Source of the DNA: Monilinia fructicola
Lineage: Eukaryota > Ascomycota > Leotiomycetes > Helotiales > Sclerotiniaceae
Assembly (NCBI GenBank): GCA_008692225.1
Contig: VICG01000004.1
Coordinates: forward strand, 930,501 to 994,500
Direction: 5' to 3'
Length of the DNA stretch: 64,000 nucleotides
Below the pieces are notes generated by a model. That model had not been told where the DNA came from and ran no database searches. It saw only the letters and a program-made list of their open reading frames with translations. The position numbers were made by a program, and so were the translations under genes. How positions within the stretch are numbered: position 1 is the first letter of the stretch; every line of letters starts with the position of its first letter. Of the stretch, positions 21,803-33,370 are shown piece by piece.

Positions 21803-22433
21803 TTATTCTTCCATTCTAGGAGCCATGTACTCTTGTCGTGCCGTTGTAAACTTATCAGCAACTACATCACAAAGATCTATCAAATCATCCAAACCCTTTC
21901 TCAAAGCATCTTCGGCCGACATTGCTGTTACACATTAGTCAATTGGGCCCATACAACAAGGAACGGATAACACTAACTGTACGTTTGAATTCGAACGTTC
22001 ATCAACTCTTCCGAAGGATGCGGTATCGAATATCCGCAGAATTCAACATCAGGGCTATCAATAGCATGATCAGTATACATTAATTAATCTATGGGTCCAA
22101 CAGATAGACAAAAACATGACATACTTCTTCATAATAATATATCTCAATGCATTTCCCAATGTATGGTCCTCCTTTTTAAACTCGAAAGAAGCGGCAGTAT
22201 CTGTCGACCCAGGAAGCTACAATTCAACCAAATTAGCACATGATCCTATCGATGAAAGAGTCTTGCGCTCTTACAATACGAAGCCTCTGTTCTTGGAACA
22301 TCATCGCAGCGGGGTTGTGAGGATCTTCGCGCATAAGGACTTCGCCTTCAGACTCCGTGGGTACCTCAGCCATGGGCACATCTTCTGTTGATGCTGCTGC
22401 AGATTTTTCTGCTTCCTTCTTTCGTGGTGCCAT
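21803..22433 (-). CDS. RPC19: DNA-directed RNA polymerases I and III subunit AC19
   Basis: Exons 22275-22433, 22125-22216, 21978-22054 and 21803-21924 give 149 residues. AC19 pairs with AC40 to form the alpha-like assembly platform of RNA polymerases I and III. Diagnostic sequence: [56 protein letters not shown] and, at the C-terminus, [14 protein letters not shown]. The first exon encodes a charged, fungal-specific N-terminus (start [16 protein letters not shown]). Introns end in GTAG, ATAG and ACAG. It is convergent with the complex I gene, with 130 bases between the stop codons. Confidence 0.95.
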
Positions 22434-24704
22434 TATGAATTGATTCTGGGGATTGATGTCGTGGTAGAAATGAGCGCAGAGAGATGTCTGATTTGGGATG
22501 AATTACAAGATTGATAATTTTGATAAATTTTATTGATAGTATCACATGCTGATAAGAAGTTTATTAGCCTTAGTCCTCAGGCTACAACATGAAGCTGGAT
22601 CTTTGAGTTCAAGCCTGAGGCATATCTCTGTGCACCTTCAGCTGCCGTGATATTTCCCCATTTTGAAAATCTCTACCCAGGTATTATTATCCATAGGAAT
22701 TTCGAATGTTTCCAGAATGTCTATGATTAATTTATCCATTCGTCCCCTTTTCTGGAATTCACAAATAAGGCCAGAGAATGTTTCAAAGTCCAATAGACTT
22801 TGTTTGTTCTCAATGAGCTTCACCACTTATGCAAGTTTTGATAGGCTAAAAGGGTCGACATTTGACGCTCAGTGGCGGCAAATGAGCTTCAACCGTTTAA
22901 AGACCTTGGGCTTGTGTATGACCCGAGTGGAAGGTTAAGCTATAGAATAGGGGTTATCTCGATAACGACAATGGCAGGCCAGCTGGAAACGTCATATATT
23001 TCACGGTCTTAGCTTTAAGGGGGATGTGACTCTTGGGTGTGACTCTTGGCTGTTACACTCGCGCGCGGCAAAGGAAGATCAAGCAATCTTTGTCACTCGT
23101 TAGCAGGTGATCAGGTAGGTCTCGGGTTCTTTTTCGAGAGATGCTGTACAGTGTACAATACTCCGTACAGTCGAAAAAATAATCAATAGTGCCAAATCCG
23201 GGGTATCTCTGTAATATACCGAAATGATACGATGTCGATTCCACTCTTTCGGAGGACTGTACCAATTCGACAATCAAGCGTCCCATAATACCGTTGGGGT
23301 GTGTTCCACTGCATACAACACATAACGGAGTCACCTGCTGAGAGTACGAAACAGAGTGTGGCGCAGGATCCACGAATGGATTCCTCACGATTGCCTCATC
23401 TTCAGGTGAAGTCACACATAGCCTTGCCACGAATAGATGCAGATGCTCCATATTTTATCTGTCATCAAAGGAGTTGAGAGAATGATCCCTTTTGGTTTTG
23501 CCTCTTCTACTGTATGTACCATGTACTCTGTACATGTCCACGACTCCACGGGTATCTTGAAAGATGAGACACCAATCATATACGACCAAATCAATGACCA
23601 CTTTATTTGATTATTTGATTATTTTGTTTTATTAGTATCAAACTATCTCTGCACTCCGTAGATTTAATTATATTAACTTTACTTGCTCCTTCGTTCCTTA
23701 GATATTAATGTGAGCCTTGTTCGCAACCATTCCCTCTCTCCCTCTTGTACTGTATCAAATTACATTACTCTCAATCGATTCATTACAGTACCCAATCCTT
23801 TTTGTTTTCAACGCGTCCAACACTTCTCCTCCATCAAGCTTCATGTGGGGAAGTTTGATTGGAGGGAGATGATGAGCCGCGTTTCAAGGAAAATCATTCA
23901 TGGAGACATTTGGTTGGCTATATTTTTTGAACTAGGGTGTCAATTTGTCAAACGCAACCGTCGCAGTTATCACAGGGATTCTTTGGGCCAAACCCGCATG
24001 GACCACCTCTCGAGTGTTGGAGGGGTTCGCTGGCTTTTTGTTTTATTTTTGTTTTTTTCTTCTTCCTTTCTTTTCAGAGCCGGCTTCGGTCGGTTCTTAC
24101 TTGCCTTTACTGGACGGAGTATATAATAGGTAGACTAGGTAGAGTGGAAACTCGCTGTTTGACGAATGATCGTACTGTAAGTACTAGGTAGACTTGGAAG
24201 CTGTCAGACCTGAAAGCTATCGATGTGAAGAGTTACCATGCATATTTATTGATGTCTGATTGGAAGCTCAGAAGACGCCAAGGCAACTTTCTACTAGTAG
24301 CGTCACGTACACTTTTTGTGGCTCTCAAGTAGTCAGTCATCTACATGCTTATCGCAAAGTATTCAGGACTCAGGAGGAACAACAATGATGGATGATGATG
24401 CGAGGAGAAGGAATACGAATCTATCTGAGGGGGGCGACCCGAGAGACCTGAGAGCTGGATCATTCCCGAATCCCAATCCCAATTCCATCATCATCATCAT
24501 CATATCTTATTAATCTGAAATGATATTCCTATGGCTCGAGGTCAGGTCATCATCATCATCATCATAGCTTCTTCTAACACGGCCTACTTAAGTACTGTAT
24601 GATATAGGAAAGAAGAGGGGTTTGTGTTCACAGACCATGCTTATCCTTCAGAGCACACGATTGATCGTCAGGGCGACAAGCGAGAAAAGATTGAACAATA
24701 TCGA

Positions 24705-24830
24705 AAACATTCACATTCACAATAATATTAACATTCACAATAACATTATCATTATCATTAACATTAACATTAACATTAATACTAGCATCAACATCATCAA
24801 CCTCAACATCCACATCAATATCCCACAAAT
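24705..24830. repeat. Hexamer AACATT / CATCAA array
   Basis: Imperfect AACATT, AACATC and CATTCA units over about 125 bases. Confidence 0.8.
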
Positions 24831-25268
24831 CAGAACAAACTTTGATGCAAATACAGTATTCGAATAATAATAAATGTGATAAGAGAGACCCGTGGACATG
24901 CATACCTAGAGTATTCAGTACTATTCACATGCAAGATCTAACGATTTGTTCTCAAACTCGTGTGATATATATTAAATATTGGCCAGATCAGGACTATACC
25001 TCATTTCATAAAATTATCATTGAAACAAAACTTACGAAAGGGACCACCGATAAGCTAAGGATAATGATATGCAATTTGGATAAAATTGATGCAGGACTAA
25101 CAAGGGTTTCACTAGGGCATTGTGAAATATTGAATTTACAGATCCTGCAGATCAACTACAACAAGGGTTGGAAACCCAAAAGTATGGGAGAGAGGGAGGA
25201 AAACCATCTTTTGAAGTTTTGAATGATGAAAGTCTTTTTCCAAGGAAGCGTTGGTGAATGTTTGCGGA

Positions 25269-25341
25269 TATGGTTATGGGTATGGTATGGTTTGGTATGG
25301 TATGGTACGGTATAGTACTACGATATGAGATGGTATGGTCA
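25269..25341. repeat. GGTAT pentamer array
   Basis: Tandem GGTAT units with single-base changes; the same unit recurs at about 50568-50585 and 53068-53106. Confidence 0.8.
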
Positions 25342-25377
25342 GGTCAGTTTGCTTTAGATCAACAGAATGAGACTCTC

Positions 25378-25475
25378 CTTTTTCGTTACTCTTTTTCCTT
25401 TCCCTTTTCCCTTTTCCCTTTCTTTGCCCTGGCTTTCTTTTCCTTTTCCTTTTCCCGTTTCCCGTTTTCCTTGAG
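25378..25475. repeat. Polypyrimidine tract (TTTTCCC)n
   Basis: About 100 bases of almost pure C/T in TTTTCCC-like units. Confidence 0.8.
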
Positions 25476-26378
25476 ACTTTCTAACGGGTAATCCATACAA
25501 TAGTGACAATTCCTTGATCATATATGTCTTGTATTCATTGGAAGAGAAAGAAAAGGCCAAGACATTTAGGATTTGATTCATGTTTTAATGGCCAACCATC
25601 ATACCATGTCCACACTCCACCACTTAAACACAAGCTGCCAGATCTAATCTATTATTCTCTTCTCCTACTTCGTTAGAGCTTTTCCCTCTTTATCCGAGTT
25701 CCGCCAGCTGGACTCTGGACTCTAAAGGTGTTAGGTACTGCACCACCACAGGACGGAATATGCCTTGGGAGTTGAATCTGGAACACTACAGTCAAGTCAA
25801 GTCAAGTATGTACTCCGTAGTTTTGATTGTCATAAAGTCCAAGCTTCCCCTTGAGCTTCATTCATTTCCTGAAAGGGAATTGCGACTCGGGAAGTCACTT
25901 CTGTGTGTGAAAGATGCTGCTGCATTAGGAAGTATTATACGTATATTATATGCATAAGCTTTCGAACCATCCTTACCGATAGACACTATATATATATATA
26001 CCTCTGTCTCTCTCTCTTCAAGTTCCTATATATCCATGAATATAACAACAACTGCATGTGGACATATATATAGGTTCATCCTTCATCTCATCCTAAATTA
26101 TGATATCAATGCTTGAGAGCAGCTGAGCATTGATCTTCAACTTAAATAGAATCCTTAAACATCAGATCAAACATATCAAACCAACCATGGAAACAAAATG
26201 TCAGGAAATCTGTATCGATGAGATAAAACAATCATTTGGATCTTCACCCAAATCCTCAATCCCTCCCTCGATAATAAAACTCTATATGTATCCAATTTTC
26301 TGTTCCTTGGGGTCTTCCTTTGAACTAATCTCCATATCCACTTGCTCTGAGAATCATAATCAATACTGTATTGGTATC

Positions 26379-26428
26379 CTGGATTCCTGGATTCCTAGAT
26401 TCCTAGATTCCTAGATTCCTGAATTCCT
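26379..26428. repeat. Octamer GATTCCTR array
   Basis: About six GATTCCTA or GATTCCTG units in tandem. Confidence 0.85.
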
Positions 26429-27293
26429 CTGCATACTTTTAGACCTTTGAAGACGTATGTAGCCACAATGTAGCAGAGAACGTTTTGCATTCAAAAATAC
26501 ATGAGACTGGGAACTGGACTGGAACATATAATTTCCCTCTTCGACAAATCATCTTCATCTCCGTCCAATGCTCTCTTTCCAATGGCTCTGTGAATCTATC
26601 GAGAGTTTGACCCCCTCCTCCCTTTCTCTTAATCTTCTCTGAGAGAGGTTCAAACTTCTAATGTCGGACTACACAATTACAATCCACACACGAGTTAGAA
26701 CTGGAAAGCAACGCTTTGACTCTTGGACCGGGGATGTCTCAATGGTACAATCAATGGAATGGGACTTTGCTGGCTGGAGATACTACGTGACTGTATTTAT
26801 TGGACGGGATACTACTCTCTTGTACCGGGAAAAGGGTACCTAGGTAGGCATGTAGGGAGATAGATATGTAAGTAGATATGCTGTTGTTGTATGTATGGCA
26901 TGTGGTATGCATGGTAGGTATATAGCTACGGAGAAAGGATGGGTTGGGTGCATTAATCTTCATATCCGATATCAACATCTATAATCTATCAATCCATCAA
27001 TCAATCAATCAATCATATACTTTTACCACCTGCCTATCCACATGCAATCAATACCGAACTCCAGCTACTTTACTTGCCATATCCAAGACTTTCATCTTAT
27101 GTATCAACACGGTACTGACTTGACGGACTGACTGACTGTATGCTCTTTCGGTTCCCCGTCCATCTTTCATAATCCATACAAATCAACACCCACCGACGGA
27201 GACTAGATATGTAACTCGTATACAGACGATGTCATCCAGGTCCCCATTGAATGAATCCATGATGGCCAACAATGAAGGATATCAAACAATCAA

Positions 27294-27362
27294 TCATACA
27301 GCCCATACAGTCCATACAGCCCATACAGCTCACACAGCTCATACAGCTCATACAGCCCATAC
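27294..27362. repeat. Nonamer CATACAGCC minisatellite, about 7 copies
   Basis: Nine-base units with C/T changes at two positions; being a multiple of three, it creates a false Cys-Met-Gly open frame on the minus strand. Confidence 0.85.
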
Positions 27363-28025
27363 GGAGCAGCCACAAACAGCCGAAGAGAACCTTGAATAAC
27401 AACAGCCTGGATAACCAATGAATCCATTCCCACCATGTTCCTTTCCTTACCCAAGTAGTATTAGACGACCAGTGCACCATCATCCTCGGATGTTTGAACC
27501 TCTTTTTTTCTTACTTTCTTACTTTCTCACTTAGAGCTAGTTGCTTTCTTGCTTTCTTTTCCCTCTGATCGACCTGCTTGACCACTTTAAGAGGTGGAGG
27601 TGGTTTCTTCATCCACTCGATCCAATTAATTTGAGAATCAAGGGCCTATGGATTGTTTATTATTGATTGTATTATTGTTATTGGTTGCTCTGTACTTTGC
27701 AGTGCTGTACGGAGTATCTTATAAGGAAGAAAAGGTTTAATATCAAATGAATTTGTTTGATTATACAAGTAACGTTTTGCCTGCCCATCTACTCATCTAC
27801 TCATCTGCTCATCTGCCTACCTACCTACATACCTACCTACCTACCTAGCATCCATTACCAGCATACCTAGTCTCCCTCGTAGTAGTATAGAAAGTATCCC
27901 TCGTAGTAGTGTTAGATGATACCCAAGTAGCTTTAGTTGCTTTCCTCGCTCTAGTCTGCTAATACGTTAATGTTAATAACTCTCCGTATAGAGTACTTGC
28001 TAGACTTAGTAAACTTACTAGTAAC

Positions 28026-28043
28026 TTAATAATAATAAGAATG

Positions 28044-28077
<34 letters not shown>

Positions 28078-28109
28078 GAATAATAAGAATAATAAGAATA
28101 ACAAGAATA
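28026..28109. repeat. AAT triplet / AATAAG hexamer microsatellite
   Basis: About ten AAT triplets followed by AATAAG units. Confidence 0.9.
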
Positions 28110-28597
28110 TGAAATCCCACTAAGAGTTCTTTACCTTTCCTGTATACGAAATAACCTGAAACACACCCGCCTAATCACCTCGATTCTCTCCAAAGCCTGT
28201 TAAAAAGCCTCGATTCATGGATTCATAAAACCTCACCGCCACCCATCCTGATCAATTCTGACCTTCCTCAAACTGTTGCGATCTCTTTTTATGAAGAAGA
28301 ACCCCTCTTTTGATCGGATCTGTTACTCTTTTCTCTCTCTCTCGCGCTCTCTCTCGCCTTCTTCTTCTTCTTCTCCTTCTTCACCTCTCCGAGTCTTGAT
28401 CTCTCATGTAGTTTGGTTGATCATCCATAAGCTCAACAAACAAACACAAACTACAAAGGTACCAAGCTTCCCACCATCTCCATCCCCATCACCCAAGATA
28501 TATCGACTTTGAGAAGCTTCCTTTTCCTCTCTCGAGTCTCGACGATACCAACCAACTTCTTCTATAATACCATCCACATCAAGTATTATACCGTTAC

Positions 28598-28688
28598 GAG
28601 TCAAGTCTAGTCGAGCCGAGTCAAGTCCAATCAAATCGGGTCAGGCCAGGTCAAGTCAAGTCAAGTCAAGTCACGTCACGTCACGTCA
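28598..28688. repeat. Pentamer GTCAA / GTCAC array
   Basis: GTCAA units grade into three GTCAC units, so that CACGTCA (a CRE/AP-1-like core) is repeated at the 3' end of the array, about 1 kb before the Ser/Pro-rich gene. Confidence 0.8.
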
Positions 28689-29657
28689 GATCGTTCAAAA
28701 AGGGAAATTCAAAGTATCAACCTTTTCATCTGCGCATGCATACTAGGTACATACAAACATCCAAACGTACATACGTATCACGGCTCAGTGATTCACACAT
28801 CATCCATCATTCATCATCCGTACAGTCACCACACTCACCACAGTCACCACACTCATCCCAACCTTGGAATAACAAAAGAACGACATAACGGGGATTACCT
28901 ATCTACGCATTGTCCTCAGTCAATAATTCACTACGTAACCAACCAAAGGTCCAAACTCGAGCCAAACCAAAATCGACTCGCGTTAAGAGCACGCACCCTC
29001 AGGTCATTACTACAAGCTTCAGCTGTGGTAAGTAAACTCTAATCGGTTCGTGTCGACGGAACGAACCTGCAACAGTGTATTAGTTTCTTCATCGTCTTGT
29101 GGTTTGGCGACTCTGTACTCTTTTGTACGTCGGAGAAAAGTATAGTAATCAAATTCTACGCTGAACTTTGTGGGAAAAATACACCGACCGACGGACGCAC
29201 GAATCCGAATCTTGAAAGATACGGAAAAGAGGGAGGGTACAAGAATCGGAAGGGAAGAAGTCAAAGGCAAAAGGGAAAAGGCGAAAGGCAAAAGAGAAAG
29301 AGAAACAGAAAGAGAAAGAAGGAAAGACAAAAAAGAAAAAGGGAAAAGAGGAGCCATCTACTAACTGCATTGCATCGCACTGCACCGCACTGCACTGCAC
29401 ACACTACACTGCACTCGGCATCATACACACCATCCCACCACATCGCTCACAGGAAACAAGTAAAGTGCATTTTATTTACTTTGCATTGTGAAGAAGAGAT
29501 TTAAAAGTTACTTTGCTTACAAGCGATTGATTGGAGAAGAGGAAGCGAGAGAAAGCTCCCTCATTTTCAAACATCAGCAAGTTTCACCCTTTTCCCACAT
29601 CACTTTAACAACTTCTTTTTTTCCCTCCTTTACTCAATCTTTCCACCTCAAATCAAA

Positions 29658-31060
29658 ATGAGTACTGCTATTGCAATGGCTCCTTCACCAGTACCTCACG
29701 ATAGATCATCATATGTTGATATTGCCCCATCCAAACCTTCGAATTCTCCTCCGGCGCAAAGAATACCTGCCTCGGCCACACCGAGTGTAACTTCAGCGAC
29801 ACAACGTACAGGGAGCGGAAGTCCAAAATCAACTCCAGCGAAACCATCCCCCACTGTGTACGTACTCTGCTTGAGATGATCCATTGATAAGCACAACTAG
29901 ACTAACATTATAATTTCGATAGATCTCGAAATGGTGCACCACCTAAGATAATTGTTAAAAAGGAACCGTCTTCGCCTGAAATAACAGCATCTTCCCGTCA
30001 CAGGCCCCGAAAGCTTGACCTCACAAAAAACACCTCCAGTGCCAACCCGGGTACTGGAAGACCATCAGCTAGTCAATTGACAGGAAGAGGTGCCGAGAGT
30101 AGTGGACTGGGTATCCAAGACGTCGGATTGGCATGCCTCTCGCCAGGCTTTGTTACACAAGATCCAACGATGCGAGAACAATTACAGCGAAGTTTATCTG
30201 TACGTGAACAGCAGAGACATATCATCGAATCGCGGTTGCAACAATCGGCTAAGCCAGGTGATGCGCCAATGGAAAGTGCCAAAGAAAGGGAATTGGGTGG
30301 GTTGCCAGCGAAGACTCCAGGTACTTCGAGGAGAAAAGCGCCACCAGGTCTAAGCATTGTTGCACCGTCCCATGAACAATTCGCAGACGAAAGAGTCATC
30401 CAATCCGCTCCAATGCACCACAGCTTTCCTGGCAGACATCAACCACAACCTCTCACTCGTCACGTCGCAAATCAACCATCAAATCTTTCTAATACATCTC
30501 ACATCCACCACATTCCTGCTACTCAAACAGCCAACAGGCTACCGCCCATCTCGGATGTCTTCGCGACTGAAGGCTTAGGGGCCCATCGTGAAACACCACG
30601 ACCAAACTTCTACCCAAATTCCAGCTCGAATTCCAATTCATCGCATTCTAACTCGAGGCCAAACTTCCCATCCCCTGGACATGCTCCACAGCCACCAGCT
30701 TCTGCAGGCCATCAGCGTCCTCGAGAGTATCGTTCTGCTGAGGAAGCACAAGCTGATCTGGCCGGTGGTCGTCCCGAACTTTTACCTAAGCTTGTGCACT
30801 ACGGAGGTCACCAACCCCCTACGCCTCCATCGCCTACAAACGTCAACGCAAGACCGTCAGAGGCTGGCCGAAGCAGCGGTAGAAGAAGACCCAGGGCAGA
30901 GTACGAAGAGGGAGCCAGTCCACCACTCGGACAAGGTCCACCAACCTCACGAAGAACTGGACCATTTGGTGAAGGACGAGATAGCCCAATGACATCACAA
31001 CAGAAGAAGGAAGAGTTCTTGCGCCTGTGTCATCGGGCTTGGGATCTCTTTCATTCTTAA
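29658..31060 (+). CDS. Ser/Pro-rich protein of unknown function with a conserved-looking C-terminal tail
   Basis: Exons 29658-29857 and 29923-31060 (65-base intron, GTACGT...GATAG, CTAAC branch) encode 445 residues. Not recognised. Nearly all of it is predicted disordered: Ser, Pro, Thr, Asn and His dominate, with basic patches (PPKIIVKKEPSSPE, SRHRPRKLDL, RRRPRAEYEEG) that could be nuclear-localisation signals. Two parts look structured: LSPGFVTQDPTMREQLQRSL with REQQRHIIESRLQQ (about residues 125-165), a likely amphipathic helix, and the extreme C-terminus KKEEFLRLCHRAWDLFHS, a short Trp/Phe helix typical of a docking motif. A nuclear or transcription-linked adaptor role is a guess. Long repeat-filled spacers on both sides suggest complex regulation. 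Confidence 0.8.
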
Positions 31061-31572
31061 TTGATTCCTGGTGATCCTTTTTTTCTTTTGTCTATCCAGC
31101 AATAATGCTATAACCGGAGCTTCACTTTTACTTCTGGAACTGCAATACTCTTTTTGCGACTTATGATGACTGGGCACGTTGTACGTGCCTGTCCATATAC
31201 TTTCTTGAGCCATTACCGTCTAATGAATACTTGCATCTTCACATGCTTGATGAGTTGATTCATGGTTATAATGGACACAATATATTTAATTCGCTAGGGT
31301 GGGTGGCTGGGGTAGGGTGAAATGGTGATGGATGGATGGGGAAAAGGAATGGTATACAATGATTTTCCATGAGGGTTTTCGGCGACCTTTCAAGGTTGAG
31401 GGGGCAAGGCGGCAAGGTATGGGAGGGAAACTTTTGAGAAAAGAAATGGATTTTATTCTACATCAATAAAATAACCCTCTAATATTTTATTCTTCTCTTG
31501 TTGTGTTTTGGGGGTGTGATAGTTCAGTTATAGTACAGTTTGATGTTGTTGGTCAAGCAGGGTATGGAAAGT

Positions 31573-31608
31573 GGATGGGGATGGGGATGGGGATGGGGAT
31601 GGGGATGA
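31573..31608. repeat. Hexamer GGGGAT array, about 6 copies
   Basis: Perfect GGGGAT units; G-rich enough to form four-stranded structures, though this is untested. Confidence 0.9.
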
Positions 31609-32181
31609 GAGCTTGATTTGGGGTCTTGAGAGAGGTCTAGGAGTATGGGCGTCGTGATTTGGATGGTTGGCGAATTGGCATGGATGGCTAGGGAATTGAT
31701 CATTGTACTTTTGGGGACGGATTCGAATTGCACTGATCCATTTCATTGATCATTAGATGGAATATCAATGTGCTCTATACTTGAATCATATTCCTTTCTT
31801 CTAATTCCTGTGTTTGATTCATGAACCCTTGCGGGTATGTGTGCAGTGTCACCTCGTCTGCTTTGGGCTTGTTCTGTGGGTTTTGCCTGTTGCTGATGGG
31901 GGGTGAGTCATCGGTGTTGTTGGTAGTGAGGGAGGGAGTGAGGGAGTGAGTGGATCGACATACCATGATAGATACCAAGTACGATAATGATGATCATCAT
32001 GAGAATAACACTTCACAGAAAACTCCCTCCTCGACAAGAAACCCCCAAGGAAGAGTAAGGGAGGAGGCCACCATGGTGCCCGAAATATTCATCTATCTAC
32101 TTATATATGTATATATGTATATATTGGAGAGATGACTAGAAGATAGACAGTCTTCGGGCATGTCGATTGATCACCCCGAGA

Positions 32182-32214
32182 TGACTGACTGACTGACTGA
32201 CTGACTGACTGACT
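32182..32214. repeat. Tetramer GACT, 8 copies
   Basis: Perfect GACT units. Confidence 0.9.
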
Positions 32215-32460
32215 CGACTTATAATTCTCGTCTAATTACTTACTCGTGGGATCCGCGCTACAGGTGGAGCACTGGTGGAGAGAGAGAGAGGTGGGCCGCG
32301 GGGTGTGCATTTGGGTCTCTGGTTTATGTGCATGTGGTTTAGGGTGGAAGATGGGAGATGGACGATGGGAGATGGGAGATGGAATTGGGCATATAATTAG
32401 TTCCCATCACCACGCACCCACCCATTCACCAGCAGCCCCTCCCTTGGATGAATCGAGATG

Positions 32461-32594
32461 AAGCGAAGCGAAACGAAACGAAACGAAACGAAACGAAACG
32501 AAACGAGACGAAAAAGAACAGAACGTAACGCAACGCAAGGCAACGTAACGGAACGGAACGAGGTGAGGTGAGGTGAGGTGAAACGAAACGACAC
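32461..32594. repeat. Pentamer GAAAC array grading into GTAAC, GGAAC and GAGGT
   Basis: About 130 bases of pentamers that change by point substitutions from GAAAC to GTAAC/GGAAC to GAGGT and back to GAAAC, a clear example of array drift. Confidence 0.85.
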
Positions 32595-32719
32595 AAAGTG
32601 CAATGATGAAACCCTCCCCCTAGAAAAATCTTCAAACCCAAAGTTTAACCGAATTTAAGTTTGTGGTTGTGCAAACGTAAAGTTTTGCGTTGCGGTTACA
32701 GGTATAGTTACTGCATCGT

Positions 32720-32748
32720 TCACCCCCCTCCCCCTCCCCCCTCTCAAG

Positions 32749-32786
<38 letters not shown>
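32720..32786. repeat. C-rich tract followed by a 38-base A homopolymer
   Basis: C/T run from about 32720, then A's from 32749 to 32786. No target-site duplication or retroelement body is visible beside it, so I do not call a retroposon. Confidence 0.9.
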
Positions 32787-32792
<6 letters not shown>

Positions 32793-33324
32793 AGAGAAAG
32801 GTTTGAAGTGTTTTGTTATATAGTCGGGAGTGGGGACTTGGGATTACAGTAGATTGTGATGTCTGGTCTCGCGTCTCGCGTCTCGAGTCTTCTAGGATGG
32901 ATGGTTAGCGGAGGAGAGATGGGCGGGCTGGAGGGGCTTGGCTTGGTTGGGGGGATGGGTGTGGAGTGAGGAGCTGAGGTGGGTGGTTTGGGGGGCGGGG
33001 TGAGTTGATGATAATGATGATGATGATGATAGATCAAAAGGGTCAGGAGTCTCTGGGAGGGGGGAGGGAACGTGTACATTGATTGACGAGTGACAGCCGA
33101 TTGAAATCTACATTCCAATCTCAATCTCCACCCAAACGAAAAAATAGGAACCCGGAAACCCCATCCCACTCGGGAAACCAATCGCCCCTCGAGAATCGAC
33201 AAGACCCGAAGGAGATCACAAGACGGGAAAGGACAAAGGGTAGTATCAAGATTTGACGATACACGATGGCACAAGACGAGACCTTGGGGACATTGAATGC
33301 GAACTGATTGATTGATCTGGGATA

Positions 33325-33370
33325 TGAATGAATGAATAAATAAATGAATAAATAAATAAACAAATAAATA
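33325..33370. repeat. Tetramer ATGA / ATAA array
   Basis: GAATGAATGAATAAATAAAT-type tetramers. Confidence 0.85.

Larger units (their letters stand above)
22434..29657. other. 7.2 kb spacer, no convincing gene, rich in microsatellites
   Basis: Lies between the divergent RPC19 and Ser/Pro-rich genes. 22.5-24.2 kb is mostly unique sequence with weak open frames; the minus frame 22638-22826 (with ETFSGLICEFQKRGRMDKL) looks protein-like but has no start or neighbouring exon. From 24.4 kb on, microsatellites are frequent (listed separately). Exact TACGGAGTA/TACTCCGTA motifs lie at 23159, 25811 and 27708. The last 150 bases before 29658 are pyrimidine-rich, as expected of a fungal leader. Confidence 0.6.

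Noticed and set aside
23683..24191. 147-codon and two shorter plus-strand frames
   Set aside because: All three frames are open over the same T-rich stretch, so coding is not supported.
32749..32786. A38 run as the tail of a retroposon
   Set aside because: No element body, internal promoter or target-site duplication is visible.
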